Of a DNA stretch of 32,220 nt, positions 23,791-32,220 are shown piece by piece. Within the stretch, counting starts at the first letter, position 1. Each line of letters starts with the position of its first letter. The stretch spans positions 1 through 32,220 of the forward strand of contig CAMLML010000052.1 of NCBI GenBank assembly GCA_946481095.1. Direction: 5' to 3'. The notes below the pieces were generated by a model. That model made no database searches and had not been told where the DNA came from. It saw nothing but the letters and a program-made list of their open reading frames with translations. Made by a program: the position numbers and the translations under genes. This stretch comes from an uncultured Cellvibrio sp. (GTDB lineage: Bacteria > Pseudomonadota > Gammaproteobacteria > Pseudomonadales > Cellvibrionaceae).

Positions 23791-25320
23791 CGGATAAGTT
23801 ACATTGGGATGTTGGTTTTGAAGTAACAGCTTACAATCAGGTATTTCAGGAACTGCTGTCACCCATCAGCAGTTTCAACCAAAATAAACAGGGTAACAAT
23901 CTGCTGTTTATTCGTCTTGAAGACTGGATTCCCTATTCGCATCAAAAAGACAAAGTGTCCGATGACATTGAATCCTTACAATCATTACTCGACAACGCTT
24001 TACAAGAATTTGTTGAAGCTGCTCAGGTTTACGCAAATCAACAAAAAACACCGCTGGACATTTTTATTTGTCCTAGATCAGTTGGTGTTATCCAACAAAC
24101 ACAATTAAATACACATTTAAATATTATTGAAAATAAATTATGTGATCAGTTATCAGCTTTAGAAAAAGTCACAACTCGTGTAATGCAGGATTACCACGAA
24201 ATATACACAGTGCAGGACTATGATGATCCTATGCGTTTGCAAATGGCTCATATTCCTTATACAGATGATTATTTTAAAACCCTGGGTGTTATTGCCATTC
24301 GTTCCCTGTTTAATTATCAGTTGGCACCTTACAAGGTGATAGTACTGGATTGTGATAATACCTTGTGGAAGGGCGTGTGTGATGAAACCGGTCCCTTGAA
24401 TGTTGTTATCAGCCCGGCATTGAAAGCTTTCCAGCAATTTTTAATTCGTCAACAGAGTGAAGGTGTTCTGCTTTGCCTGTGCAGTAAAAACCGTGAGCAG
24501 GCAGTTTGGGATGTATTTGATCAGCATCCGGATATGTTGCTGAACAAACAGCATTTGGTTGATTACACCATCAATTGGGAAAACAAATCTGACAATATCA
24601 AAGCGCTTGCTGAAAGGCTTAATCTGGGTCTGGATAGTTTTATTTTTATCGATGACAATCCGGTGGAGTGCGCGCAAGTCAGGGCACATTTGCCAGCTGT
24701 GTTGACATTGGAAATGCCACAGCAAGAAGAAAAAATTCAATCCATGATAAATCATTTTTGGGTATTGGATAAAAAGCGCGTTACCCAGGAAGACAGATCG
24801 CGTACACGTTTGTATCAGGAAGACAAGGCAAGAAAATATTTTCAGCAACAATCATCCAGTTTTGCCAATTTCCTGGACTCACTGAATATTCAACTCGAAT
24901 TTGCTGCTGTTGATGAAACCAATATTGCACGTGTCGCGCAGCTCACCAAAAGAACCAATCAATTCAATCTCAGCAGTATCAGGCGCAGTGAATCGGAAAT
25001 ATTGGAATTGATTGCATCGGGTTATCAGGCATTTACTGTATCGGTAACGGATAAATTTGGTGATTACGGGATTGTTGGATTGGTATTGGCTTGTGCAGAA
25101 AAAAATCAGTTATTGATTGATACCTTGCTGTTAAGTTGTCGTGTGTTGGGCAGGGGAGTTGAACACAAAATTGTTACTTATTTGGCAAACATGGCCGAAT
25201 CTTTTGGTTTGCAACAAGTGGTTTTTTGTTATGTACAATCGAAGAAAAATGAACCCCTGTTAAAATTCCTGAATACCATTGCGTCGCAACTCAAACTTAC
25301 AGACAGTATTGCAGCGGACG
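23733..25320 (+). other. FkbH-like glyceryl-loading region
   Basis: A full-length FkbH homologue if read from 23733. It holds the N-terminal strand and helix, AYNQVFQELLSP, RLEDW, the HAD phosphatase motif DCDNTLWKGV, FIDDNPVEC, then the C-terminal acyltransferase-like part with RTNQFNLS, FGDYGIVGLV and LLLSCRVLGRGVE. In characterised homologues the HAD part dephosphorylates the glyceryl phosphate and a Cys carries the acyl group to the carrier. The following carrier (Ser631) is the probable acceptor. Later conversion of the glyceryl group to lactyl or another C3 unit is possible but not shown here. Confidence 0.85.
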
Positions 25321-28300
25321 CTGAACAATATAACTTACAGATTGATAGCCACAGGTTAAAAGATTTTGTTCTTGACCTTGATCACCAGCAAGCAGAAAGT
25401 CCCGGTGCAAATGAATCAGCAATAAAAGCTGTCAGCCAATCAGCAGATCAATTGCAAATAGCTTTGGAATCTTGTGTTTTTGTTTATTCCAATATTGATC
25501 GACTTAACGAAGATCTGCCAAAAACCGGGGCACTATTCAATCTGGATAGTGACTCACACACAGAATCAGTGATAAATATTTTCAGTCGTATATTGGGTGT
25601 TGATGAAAGTTTGATTGATATTCACGAGGATCTGGAGAATCTGGTTGATGAGTCATACAAAATTGTTGATTTAACCGTCGCATTAAAATCAGTTTATCCT
25701 GAAATACCGCAAACTCTATTATTTGAAACTAAAAATGTTAATGACATTATTCATTTTGTTTCTGGAAATAAAACCAGTTTGAATGAACCTGTCAAAATGA
25801 ATACCGGCATTCAACAGTACGATGATGAAATTGCCATTATTGGTATTAATGGCATATTCCCTGGTGCTAAAAATATTGAAGAATTCTGGAAAAACCTACG
25901 GGAAGGTATTTGCAGTATTCGTGATATACCCTCTGAAAGATGGAATATAGAAGAATATTTTTCAGACGAGCCCGCATTGGAAAAAACCTATGGACGATCT
26001 GGCGGATTTATTGATAATCCGTATAGATTTGATAACCAGTTTTTTGGTATTTCACCGCGCGAAGCCGAGACTATGGATCCACAACAGCGTTTGTTTTTGC
26101 AAACAGTTTGGGGGTTGCTGGAAGATGCAGGCTATACTCGCAACAGTTTATCCAAATCAACGGGCGTTTTTTTGGGCGTGATCTCCAGTGATTATGCGTT
26201 GAATGCTTATCAGGCTGCATTACAAGGTTTCAGCCATTATCGCATGAGTGATTTGTACCAAATTCCCAACAGAGTTTCCTATTATTTTGATTTGCATGGG
26301 CCCAGTCTGGCGATTGATTCTGCCTGTTCTTCATCAGCAACAGCTTTACATCTTGCTTGTTCAAGTTTGCGCAACGGTGAATGTGCAACGGCGATTGTTG
26401 GCGGTGTTAATTTAATTACTCACCCAAGTCGTTTTATTCAATATTCACAAATGCAAATGATTTCAAAGTCCGGTATTTGTTCTCCTTTTTCTGACTCTGC
26501 TGATGGCACTTTGTTTGGTGAAGGTGTTTGCGCTTTATTATTAAAACCATTATCTGTAGCTTTGGCGGATGGCGATAATATTCACGGTGTGATTAAAAAT
26601 ACATCGGTCAATTCCGGTGGCAAAACCAATGGTTTTACCGTCCCCAACCCCACAGCACAAGCAGAATTGATTCGTAATGCACTGGTGGAAAAAAATATCC
26701 CGCCACAAAGTATCAGTTATATTGAAGCTCATGGTACGGCAACCAATTTGGGTGATCCAATTGAGGTCAGGGGGTTAACAGAAGGGTTCCATGCAGCAGC
26801 AGAATTATTAAATAATTCTGCTGCTAAAAGTGATTCATGGTGTGCCTTGGGTTCAGTGAAATCCAATATAGGTCACCTTGAATCCTGTGCGGCATTGGCT
26901 GGCATTATTAAATGCCTGATGCAAATGAAATATAAAACGCTGGTGCCATCTTTAACACGTGGTGTGGAGTCAAAAAATAATGACCCGGTAATTGCCAATT
27001 CAAAAATTCCTTTCGAACAAACACCATTCAAATTGCAATATGGATTAACAAATTGGGATGTCGATAAATTTCCACGCAGGGCAGGGGTATCATCTTTCGG
27101 TGCGGGTGGTTCCAATGCACATGTTATTCTGGAAGAAGCGCCTCGCCAGTGGGTAGAGATTTCATCTGATGAAAATCAGGTTGCCATTTTATCCGCGCCT
27201 TCTACAGATGGTTTACATTCCCTGGTGTCGCGGTTGCTTGAACATTTACACAATCATACCGACATTCATTTGCAGCAGCTTTGTTATACCTTGCAAACGG
27301 GCAGGGAAGTGTTTGAGCATAAATTGGTGGTTGTTTGCCAATCACTGAATGAATTACAGCAGGCATTAACGGATTGGTTGAATGGTAGCATGACGTCCTG
27401 CTGGTATCAGGACTCACAATGGCTTGCACAGCCTGTTGTGGCAAACGCGCCAAAGTTGATCCAGGCGGCTGCACAATTTTTGAATGAAAAAAATCCTGAT
27501 TGGCGAAAATTATATAGTGGTGTTATTCCGAAAATATCCTTACCGGGTATCGAGTTTGCAGGTAGAGATTTTAAAATCCCTGAAAAATATCAGGCATTAC
27601 CTGCCAATAAACAGATAGAATTAATTGAAAATTCTACAAGTAATAACCCATTTCTGGGTAAAAAAATTCAATCCCCATTTATTGAAGACACACTTTTTGC
27701 GTCCCGTTTTGATTTAAAAAATTTACCTTACCTGACTGACCACCGAATTTATGAATCGGTTGTTGTACCCGGGTCTTTATACGTTGCCTATGTGTTAACA
27801 CTGGCGCGACATATTTGGCCAGCAGCAGTACATAAAATTCATAACCTGACTTTTGTTCGTGCCATGTTGCCGAATCAGGATCAACCTGTGCAACTGGTCG
27901 CAAAACAAAACAAACAAAAAGATTTACAACAAATTTCATTGGTCAGTTATCAAGCTGATGATCAATGGATTGAACACTTCAATTGCCAATACACACAACT
28001 TGCAGATACCGAGCTGAGTCCTGATGCAGTGGACATTCGTGATATTTGTGAGCGCATGCAGAACAGTATTAACACTGAAGATTTCTATCGTGAATCGACG
28101 GAAATTGGTTTTCATTGGGGGCCTGATTTCCAATGCGTACAGGAGCTGTATCGTCGTGATGGTGAGGCAATAGGACGTGTCAGTTTGCCTGAATCCTTAC
28201 ATGCAACCCAGGCAGATTATGCAATTCATCCCGCATTTCTGGATGCCTGCTTTCAAGTATTTGTTCCGGGTATGTCTTCTGCCGGATTACAAAAAGAATC

Positions 28301-30413
28301 CAGACAAGCTTATTTACCTCTGGGTGTTAATCAGATTTTCTTCTACCAACCAGTGCCATTAACAGTTTGGTCACATGTGGTGACAAAAGATGATTTGAAA
28401 AAAGATTCTTTGACGATTGATATTTATCTGTATGCAGAAGATGGTTCTGTGGTGGCTTATTTCAATGAGATGCAGGTTTTGCGAACATCCAGGGAAGCGC
28501 TGAAAAATCTTGCCAACAAATCTTCGGATATGGATCTGGTTTATCAAACTGGCTGGACGAAATTTGATGTTGATCATCAGGAAAAATCCGATGCAAAAAC
28601 ACTTCTGTTGGTGGGTCATTCAAACCAGTTTTTACAAGAAACTATTGCTAAACATGAAAACGGAAAGCATCAATTCTTTTTAGGAAAAGAAAAATTAACA
28701 GAAGCCCTGCTAACAGAAAATCCCGTCAGCCTTATTTATTGTCTTGAGCCTCTGGCTGTTGCAGCCAATGACAGTTCGGCTGTGATTACTCAGGGCATTA
28801 TGAATAATATCCGGGAAATCAAATCACTGCTTAATGCCATTGATGCTGATATCAAACAGAAATCGGCAAAACTCTATTTGTTGTCATATACCCATCAGGA
28901 TATTTCGTTATTGGACAACACTTTTCAAAGCCTTGGTCGAGTCATTGCTCTTGAATATCCGGATTATTGGGGTGGATTTATTGAGCTTGAATCCGCTAAT
29001 GAAAGTGACATTATTCACGCTGAAAAAATTTGCCAATGCTTGAATACCAAAGAGGATCATTTCCGTATTGGTGACCATATTCAGGTGCCGAGATTACAAA
29101 AGTTGTCATTACCTGCATCCGGAAATTACCGTTTGGATGCTGAAGCCACCTATCTGCTGACAGGTGCATTTGGTAGTTTGGGGCGGCCGATTGTAGAAAG
29201 CATGCTTGCGGAAGGTGCAAAAAAATTATTGTTCCTGAGTCGGAAATCCATGACACCTGATATGCAGGATTTTGTAAAACAAATGGAAGCAAAAGGAGCC
29301 GTCATAGATGTCTGTGTTGTTGAGCTCGATAATCTTGAACGATTGCATGAACAACTTGCCGGAAAATTACAGGATATAAAAGGTGTAGTGCATCTGGCTG
29401 GCCTTTTGGATGATGGTGCATTCAATAATCTGACAGAATCACAATTTCTGAAAGTCTTGTCACCGAAAGTACAAGGTACCTGGAATTTGCATTTGTTGAC
29501 GCAATCACTGCCGTTGGATTTCTTTATTTTATTTTCCTCTGCTTCTTCGCTTCTGGGGGCAGCAGGCCAAGCCAATTATGCATTGGCAAATGGATTCATG
29601 GATGCTTTTGCACATTATCGCCATGCATTGGGATTAAAAGCCTGCAGTGTTAATTGGGGACCATGGTCGGAATCGGGAATGGCTGCGGATCAATCAAAAT
29701 CCCGCAAAAACTGGACCAACGATTCTTTTGGCGGATTGTCCTCATCAAAAGGTCTCGCATTATTTTCACGCTTGTTACATCAGGATATTCACTCTGCACA
29801 AATAGCGATTTTGCCTTATCGATGGTCTGAGTTATTTAATCATTTCCCTGTGCCTGCCATTCCATCCATTTTAAAACAATTGGCGAATGCAAATTCGTCA
29901 GTCGTAACAGATGAAAAAAATGATACAGATGACATGATTATTCAGTTGCAATCGCCAGGCATGGTATTGGCTGATCGACAACAATTAGCCCTTGAATATT
30001 TACGTGGACAAGTTAGAAAAATATTAGGCTTCTCTGAAAACGATACAATTGATATTCACCGTTCATTTCTGGATATAGGATTTGATTCACTGATGGCGGT
30101 TTCGTTTCGTACTGCACTTGCCAAAACCTTTTCCTGTTATTTTCCGGCGACTTTGATTTTTGACTATCCCAATCTGGATAGCCTGGCTGGTTATCTGGTA
30201 GATCAATTAATTGCAATGAGTGAGGAAGAAACAACAGCAACAAAAGAAGAAAAACAAGAAATAGTTAATCAAAAAGTTGATACAACAAAAGTAGAAGCAA
30301 GAGTAACAAATACCCCGGTTGACATGCTTGATATTTCTCAATTAAGCCAAAGTGAATTGGATGCATTACTTGAATCAGAACTTAACGACATTGAAAGGAT
30401 ATTAGAGATATGA
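23763..30413 (+). CDS. FkbH-ACP-KS-DH-KR-ACP trans-AT PKS; true start unclear
   Basis: 2216 residues counted from TTG 23763; an ATG lies at 23778 and neither has a ribosome binding site. The frame is open back to 23667, and the conserved FkbH N-terminal strand (ICIGASFSIDLVLPS) is encoded before both starts. Approximate domains: FkbH to ~520 (HAD motif Asp196/Asp198 in DCDNTLW, Cys459 in LLLSCRVLGRGVE); carrier Ser631 in LVDESYKIV; KS 688-1130 (Cys855, His990, His1038); DH 1296-1580 (His1327, Asp1494; Glu1331 replaces the Gly of HxxxG); KR 1591-2024 (TGAFGSLG at 1800, LDD at 1882-1884, hence B-type, Ser1926, Tyr1939); ACP Ser2109; docking tail with LSQSELDALLESEL. FkbH proteins take a glyceryl unit from 1,3-bisphosphoglycerate to a carrier, so a three-carbon starter is expected. 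There is no AT domain. Its stop overlaps the next start (ATGA). Confidence 0.9.
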   Translation: MVLPSMEFLADKLHWDVGFEVTAYNQVFQELLSPISSFNQNKQGNNLLFIRLEDWIPYSHQKDKVSDDIESLQSLLDNALQEFVEAAQVYANQQKTPLDIFICPRSVGVIQQTQLNTHLNIIENKLCDQLSALEKVTTRVMQDYHEIYTVQDYDDPMRLQMAHIPYTDDYFKTLGVIAIRSLFNYQLAPYKVIVLDCDNTLWKGVCDETGPLNVVISPALKAFQQFLIRQQSEGVLLCLCSKNREQAVWDVFDQHPDMLLNKQHLVDYTINWENKSDNIKALAERLNLGLDSFIFIDDNPVECAQVRAHLPAVLTLEMPQQEEKIQSMINHFWVLDKKRVTQEDRSRTRLYQEDKARKYFQQQSSSFANFLDSLNIQLEFAAVDETNIARVAQLTKRTNQFNLSSIRRSESEILELIASGYQAFTVSVTDKFGDYGIVGLVLACAEKNQLLIDTLLLSCRVLGRGVEHKIVTYLANMAESFGLQQVVFCYVQSKKNEPLLKFLNTIASQLKLTDSIAADAEQYNLQIDSHRLKDFVLDLDHQQAESPGANESAIKAVSQSADQLQIALESCVFVYSNIDRLNEDLPKTGALFNLDSDSHTESVINIFSRILGVDESLIDIHEDLENLVDESYKIVDLTVALKSVYPEIPQTLLFETKNVNDIIHFVSGNKTSLNEPVKMNTGIQQYDDEIAIIGINGIFPGAKNIEEFWKNLREGICSIRDIPSERWNIEEYFSDEPALEKTYGRSGGFIDNPYRFDNQFFGISPREAETMDPQQRLFLQTVWGLLEDAGYTRNSLSKSTGVFLGVISSDYALNAYQAALQGFSHYRMSDLYQIPNRVSYYFDLHGPSLAIDSACSSSATALHLACSSLRNGECATAIVGGVNLITHPSRFIQYSQMQMISKSGICSPFSDSADGTLFGEGVCALLLKPLSVALADGDNIHGVIKNTSVNSGGKTNGFTVPNPTAQAELIRNALVEKNIPPQSISYIEAHGTATNLGDPIEVRGLTEGFHAAAELLNNSAAKSDSWCALGSVKSNIGHLESCAALAGIIKCLMQMKYKTLVPSLTRGVESKNNDPVIANSKIPFEQTPFKLQYGLTNWDVDKFPRRAGVSSFGAGGSNAHVILEEAPRQWVEISSDENQVAILSAPSTDGLHSLVSRLLEHLHNHTDIHLQQLCYTLQTGREVFEHKLVVVCQSLNELQQALTDWLNGSMTSCWYQDSQWLAQPVVANAPKLIQAAAQFLNEKNPDWRKLYSGVIPKISLPGIEFAGRDFKIPEKYQALPANKQIELIENSTSNNPFLGKKIQSPFIEDTLFASRFDLKNLPYLTDHRIYESVVVPGSLYVAYVLTLARHIWPAAVHKIHNLTFVRAMLPNQDQPVQLVAKQNKQKDLQQISLVSYQADDQWIEHFNCQYTQLADTELSPDAVDIRDICERMQNSINTEDFYRESTEIGFHWGPDFQCVQELYRRDGEAIGRVSLPESLHATQADYAIHPAFLDACFQVFVPGMSSAGLQKESRQAYLPLGVNQIFFYQPVPLTVWSHVVTKDDLKKDSLTIDIYLYAEDGSVVAYFNEMQVLRTSREALKNLANKSSDMDLVYQTGWTKFDVDHQEKSDAKTLLLVGHSNQFLQETIAKHENGKHQFFLGKEKLTEALLTENPVSLIYCLEPLAVAANDSSAVITQGIMNNIREIKSLLNAIDADIKQKSAKLYLLSYTHQDISLLDNTFQSLGRVIALEYPDYWGGFIELESANESDIIHAEKICQCLNTKEDHFRIGDHIQVPRLQKLSLPASGNYRLDAEATYLLTGAFGSLGRPIVESMLAEGAKKLLFLSRKSMTPDMQDFVKQMEAKGAVIDVCVVELDNLERLHEQLAGKLQDIKGVVHLAGLLDDGAFNNLTESQFLKVLSPKVQGTWNLHLLTQSLPLDFFILFSSASSLLGAAGQANYALANGFMDAFAHYRHALGLKACSVNWGPWSESGMAADQSKSRKNWTNDSFGGLSSSKGLALFSRLLHQDIHSAQIAILPYRWSELFNHFPVPAIPSILKQLANANSSVVTDEKNDTDDMIIQLQSPGMVLADRQQLALEYLRGQVRKILGFSENDTIDIHRSFLDIGFDSLMAVSFRTALAKTFSCYFPATLIFDYPNLDSLAGYLVDQLIAMSEEETTATKEEKQEIVNQKVDTTKVEARVTNTPVDMLDISQLSQSELDALLESELNDIERILEI

Positions 30414-32186
30414 ATACTCAAGACATTAACGCAAATCCAACCCAGAAAGCATTGCTCGCCGTAAAAGCAATGAAACAAAAACTGGAGGACATGCAAAAGC
30501 ACAAAAGCGAACCATTGGCTGTTATCGGCATGTCTTGTCGGTTACCGGGTGGTGTTAATTCACCGGAAGAGTTTTGGCAACTGCTTGTTGATAAAAAAGA
30601 TGCGATTACGGATATTCCACAAGACAGATGGAATCTGCAGGATTATTTTGATGAAGATCCTGCAGAGCCAGGAAAACTCTATGTCAAACAGGGAGGATTT
30701 GTTGAAGGACCCTATCAGTTTGATCCAGAACTTTTTGGATTATCCAGGAGGGAATCCATGAGTATGGATCCGCAACAGCGTTTGTTACTGGAATTAAGTT
30801 GGGAAGCAATGGAACGCGCGGGCATAGCGCCGCGCAAAGCAGAATCACGCCACAACACCGGATTGTTTATTGGCATGGCGACCAATGATTATGCGCGATT
30901 TCATATGCATTCTGCGGATACTTGCGATATTGATGTTTATTCTTTTACAGGTTGTGCGCCCAGTATTGCCAGCGGCAGGATTTCACAATTATTGGATTTG
31001 GGTGGCCCTACATTAACATTGGACACTGCATGTTCTTCTTCAATTGTGGCTTTGCATTTGGCACGGCAAAGCATTTTAAATGACGAATGTGAAATTGCTT
31101 TGGTAGGTGGTGTTAATTTAATTTTGACACCGGAGAACACAGTTTATTTTTGTAAAACCAGTGCGCTTTCCCCGGATAACCGTTGCCATACATTTGATGA
31201 AAAAGCCAATGGTTATGTACGCTCGGAAGGAGCTGGCGTTATTGTGTTAAAACGCTTGAGCCAGGCAATTGCTGACAAAGATAATATTCTTGCTGTGATG
31301 TTGGGATCTGCTATTAATCATGATGGTGAAGGTATTGGTTTAACGGCACCCAATGGTGATTCGCAACAACGATTGGTTGAAAAAGCATTAAAAGTTTCCG
31401 GTGTTAATCCTGAAGAAATTTCCTATATAGAAACACATGGAACAGGAACGCCTTTGGGAGATCCAATTGAACTACAAGCATTGGGCCGAGTATTTTCTTC
31501 ACGTAAGGATTCAATCGCCATAGGTTCCTGTAAAAGTAATATTGGCCACACAGAAGCTGCTGCAGGTGTGGCGGGTATTATAAAAACGATTTTGTGTTTG
31601 CAACACAAACAGCTTGCACCCAATTTGCATTTTAATCAGCCGTCCAGTTTTATTCCCTGGGAAAAATTACCCTTGCGTGTTGTCAAAGACGTCGAAGATT
31701 GGAAACCGGTTTCGGGGAAACGCATTGCAGGTGTGAGTTCATTTGGATTCAGCGGTACCAATTCCCATGCACTTTTTACGGAAGCACCCTTGCCATCTGT
31801 TGCTACTACAGCAGAATCAGCGCAGATTCTGGTTTTATCCGGAAAAACATCCAAACGCCTAAAAACGGCTGTTAAAAAATCATTGGATTTTTTGAAGTCC
31901 AATCGCAATATTTCATTGAACGATTTTTGCTATTCCATGAATCGAGGTCGCCATCATTTTTCCAATCGGCTGGTTATCCATTGCAATAGTCTGCAGGAAC
32001 TTGAGCATAAACTGCATGAGTGGGATCAACAAAATACGATAGACAATATTAAAAAAATTCAAGAAAAATTGCCTTTGGCCATGGAGCTGCGTCAGTCTGT
32101 GGAAAGTATGCAGCCTGTATTTTCCTACATGAAACAACATAACACCTATTACAAAAAAATATTTGATAAATGCGAGTTACTGTTTC
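30410..32186 (+). CDS. PKS with a cis-AT-like ketosynthase; 3' end cut off
   Basis: The frame is open from the ATG at 30410 to the end of genomic sequence; the ATG overlaps the previous stop by four bases. Residues ~5-30 form a charged coiled-coil docking segment (AMKQKLEDMQKHKSEP), as at the start of cis-AT PKS proteins. The KS spans ~35-460: Cys208 in DTACSSS, His343 in ETHGTGTPLGDPIE, His380 in KSNIGHTEAAAGVAG, ending SSFGFSGTNSHA. These forms (LTAPNG, GTNSH) are typical of cis-AT modules and differ from the TVPNP and GGSNAH or GGANAH forms of the other KSs here. A KS-AT-type linker follows. The last ~35 residues before the break (QPVFSYMKQHNTYYKKIFDKC) faintly resemble an early AT helix, but no GQGSQ is seen. 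Whether an AT follows cannot be told. Confidence 0.88.
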
Positions 32187-32220
32187 AGATCGGAAGAGCG
32201 TCGTGTAGGGCAAGAGTGTT
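32187..32220 (+). other. Illumina sequencing adapter read-through (not genomic)
   Basis: From AGATCGGAAGAGC onward the last 34 bases match the reverse complement of the Illumina TruSeq universal adapter at 32 positions by eye (24 exact, one A-to-C, 8 exact, then a final A-to-T). The reading frame runs straight into it, giving a false tail after CELLFQ. The contig should be trimmed at 32186. Confidence 0.95.

Noticed and set aside
24441..24851. 136-residue open frame on the - strand
   Set aside because: It is antisense to the conserved FkbH HAD core and lacks any family resemblance; the open frame reflects AT-rich coding sequence.
27150..27640. Possible AT domain between KS and DH of the FkbH-PKS
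   Set aside because: About 160 residues of post-KS linker only; no GQGSQ or GHSxG motif, so this is the usual AT-less trans-AT linker.
29150..29575. 141-residue open frame on the - strand
   Set aside because: It is antisense to the KR catalytic core and has no recognisable family features.
1..32220. CRISPR arrays, tRNA/rRNA genes, insertion sequences, integrases
   Set aside because: None seen: the window is almost fully coding with PKS/NRPS, transport and tailoring genes, and the short gaps hold no repeats or RNA-like folds that I can support.

Overview
The window is AT-rich bacterial DNA with every gene on the + strand and gene gaps of at most about 65 bases. It is an interior piece of a large hybrid polyketide synthase/non-ribosomal peptide synthetase (PKS/NRPS) cluster, mainly of the trans-acyltransferase (trans-AT) type: the visible PKS modules contain no AT domain, and two free-standing AT-like proteins are encoded separately. 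Periplasmic LolA-like proteins, an outer-membrane beta-barrel with a C-terminal Phe and an RND-type exporter show a Gram-negative host. A gammaproteobacterium is the likeliest source, but that is inference. Both outer genes are cut by the window. The last 34 bases are not genomic: they match an Illumina adapter.

Layout. (1) 2-832: the C-terminal end of a PKS protein (dehydratase tail, carrier protein, docking tail). (2) 860-11500: a 3546-residue PKS/NRPS protein ordered KS-KR-ACP-KS-ACP-C-CP-A-(E/C-like). Its A domain carries a serine specificity code. (3) 11526-17059: a putative envelope export set made of an HAE3/MmpL-like RND protein, two tandem near-duplicate periplasmic LolA-like proteins and a DUF1302-like beta-barrel. 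(4) 17072-19397: an MFS transporter and an Acg-type nitroreductase with a Tat-like N-terminus. (5) 19432-22085: an AT-like acyl hydrolase, a malonyl-type AT and a Sfp-type phosphopantetheinyl transferase. (6) 22111-30413: a MaoC/SDR protein whose end overlaps, in another frame, the start of an FkbH-ACP-KS-DH-KR-ACP protein. (7) 30410-32186: the start of a further PKS whose KS looks cis-AT-like.

How the genes may work together (inference). The phosphopantetheinyl transferase activates the carrier proteins, the malonyl AT loads them in trans and the acyl hydrolase clears stalled ones. The FkbH region probably loads a three-carbon, glycerate-derived starter, and the NRPS part adds serine. The product is probably moved across the envelope by the RND/LolA-like/beta-barrel set, with the MFS protein as a second route.

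The most striking observation is the junction at 23727-23733. A canonical A AAA AAA slippery heptamer sits in exactly the phase needed for a -1 shift that would fuse MaoC-SDR to the PKS and restore the conserved FkbH N-terminus. That segment otherwise lies upstream of any usable start codon. Programmed frameshifting, polymerase slippage, or a one-base error in the A-run are all possible.
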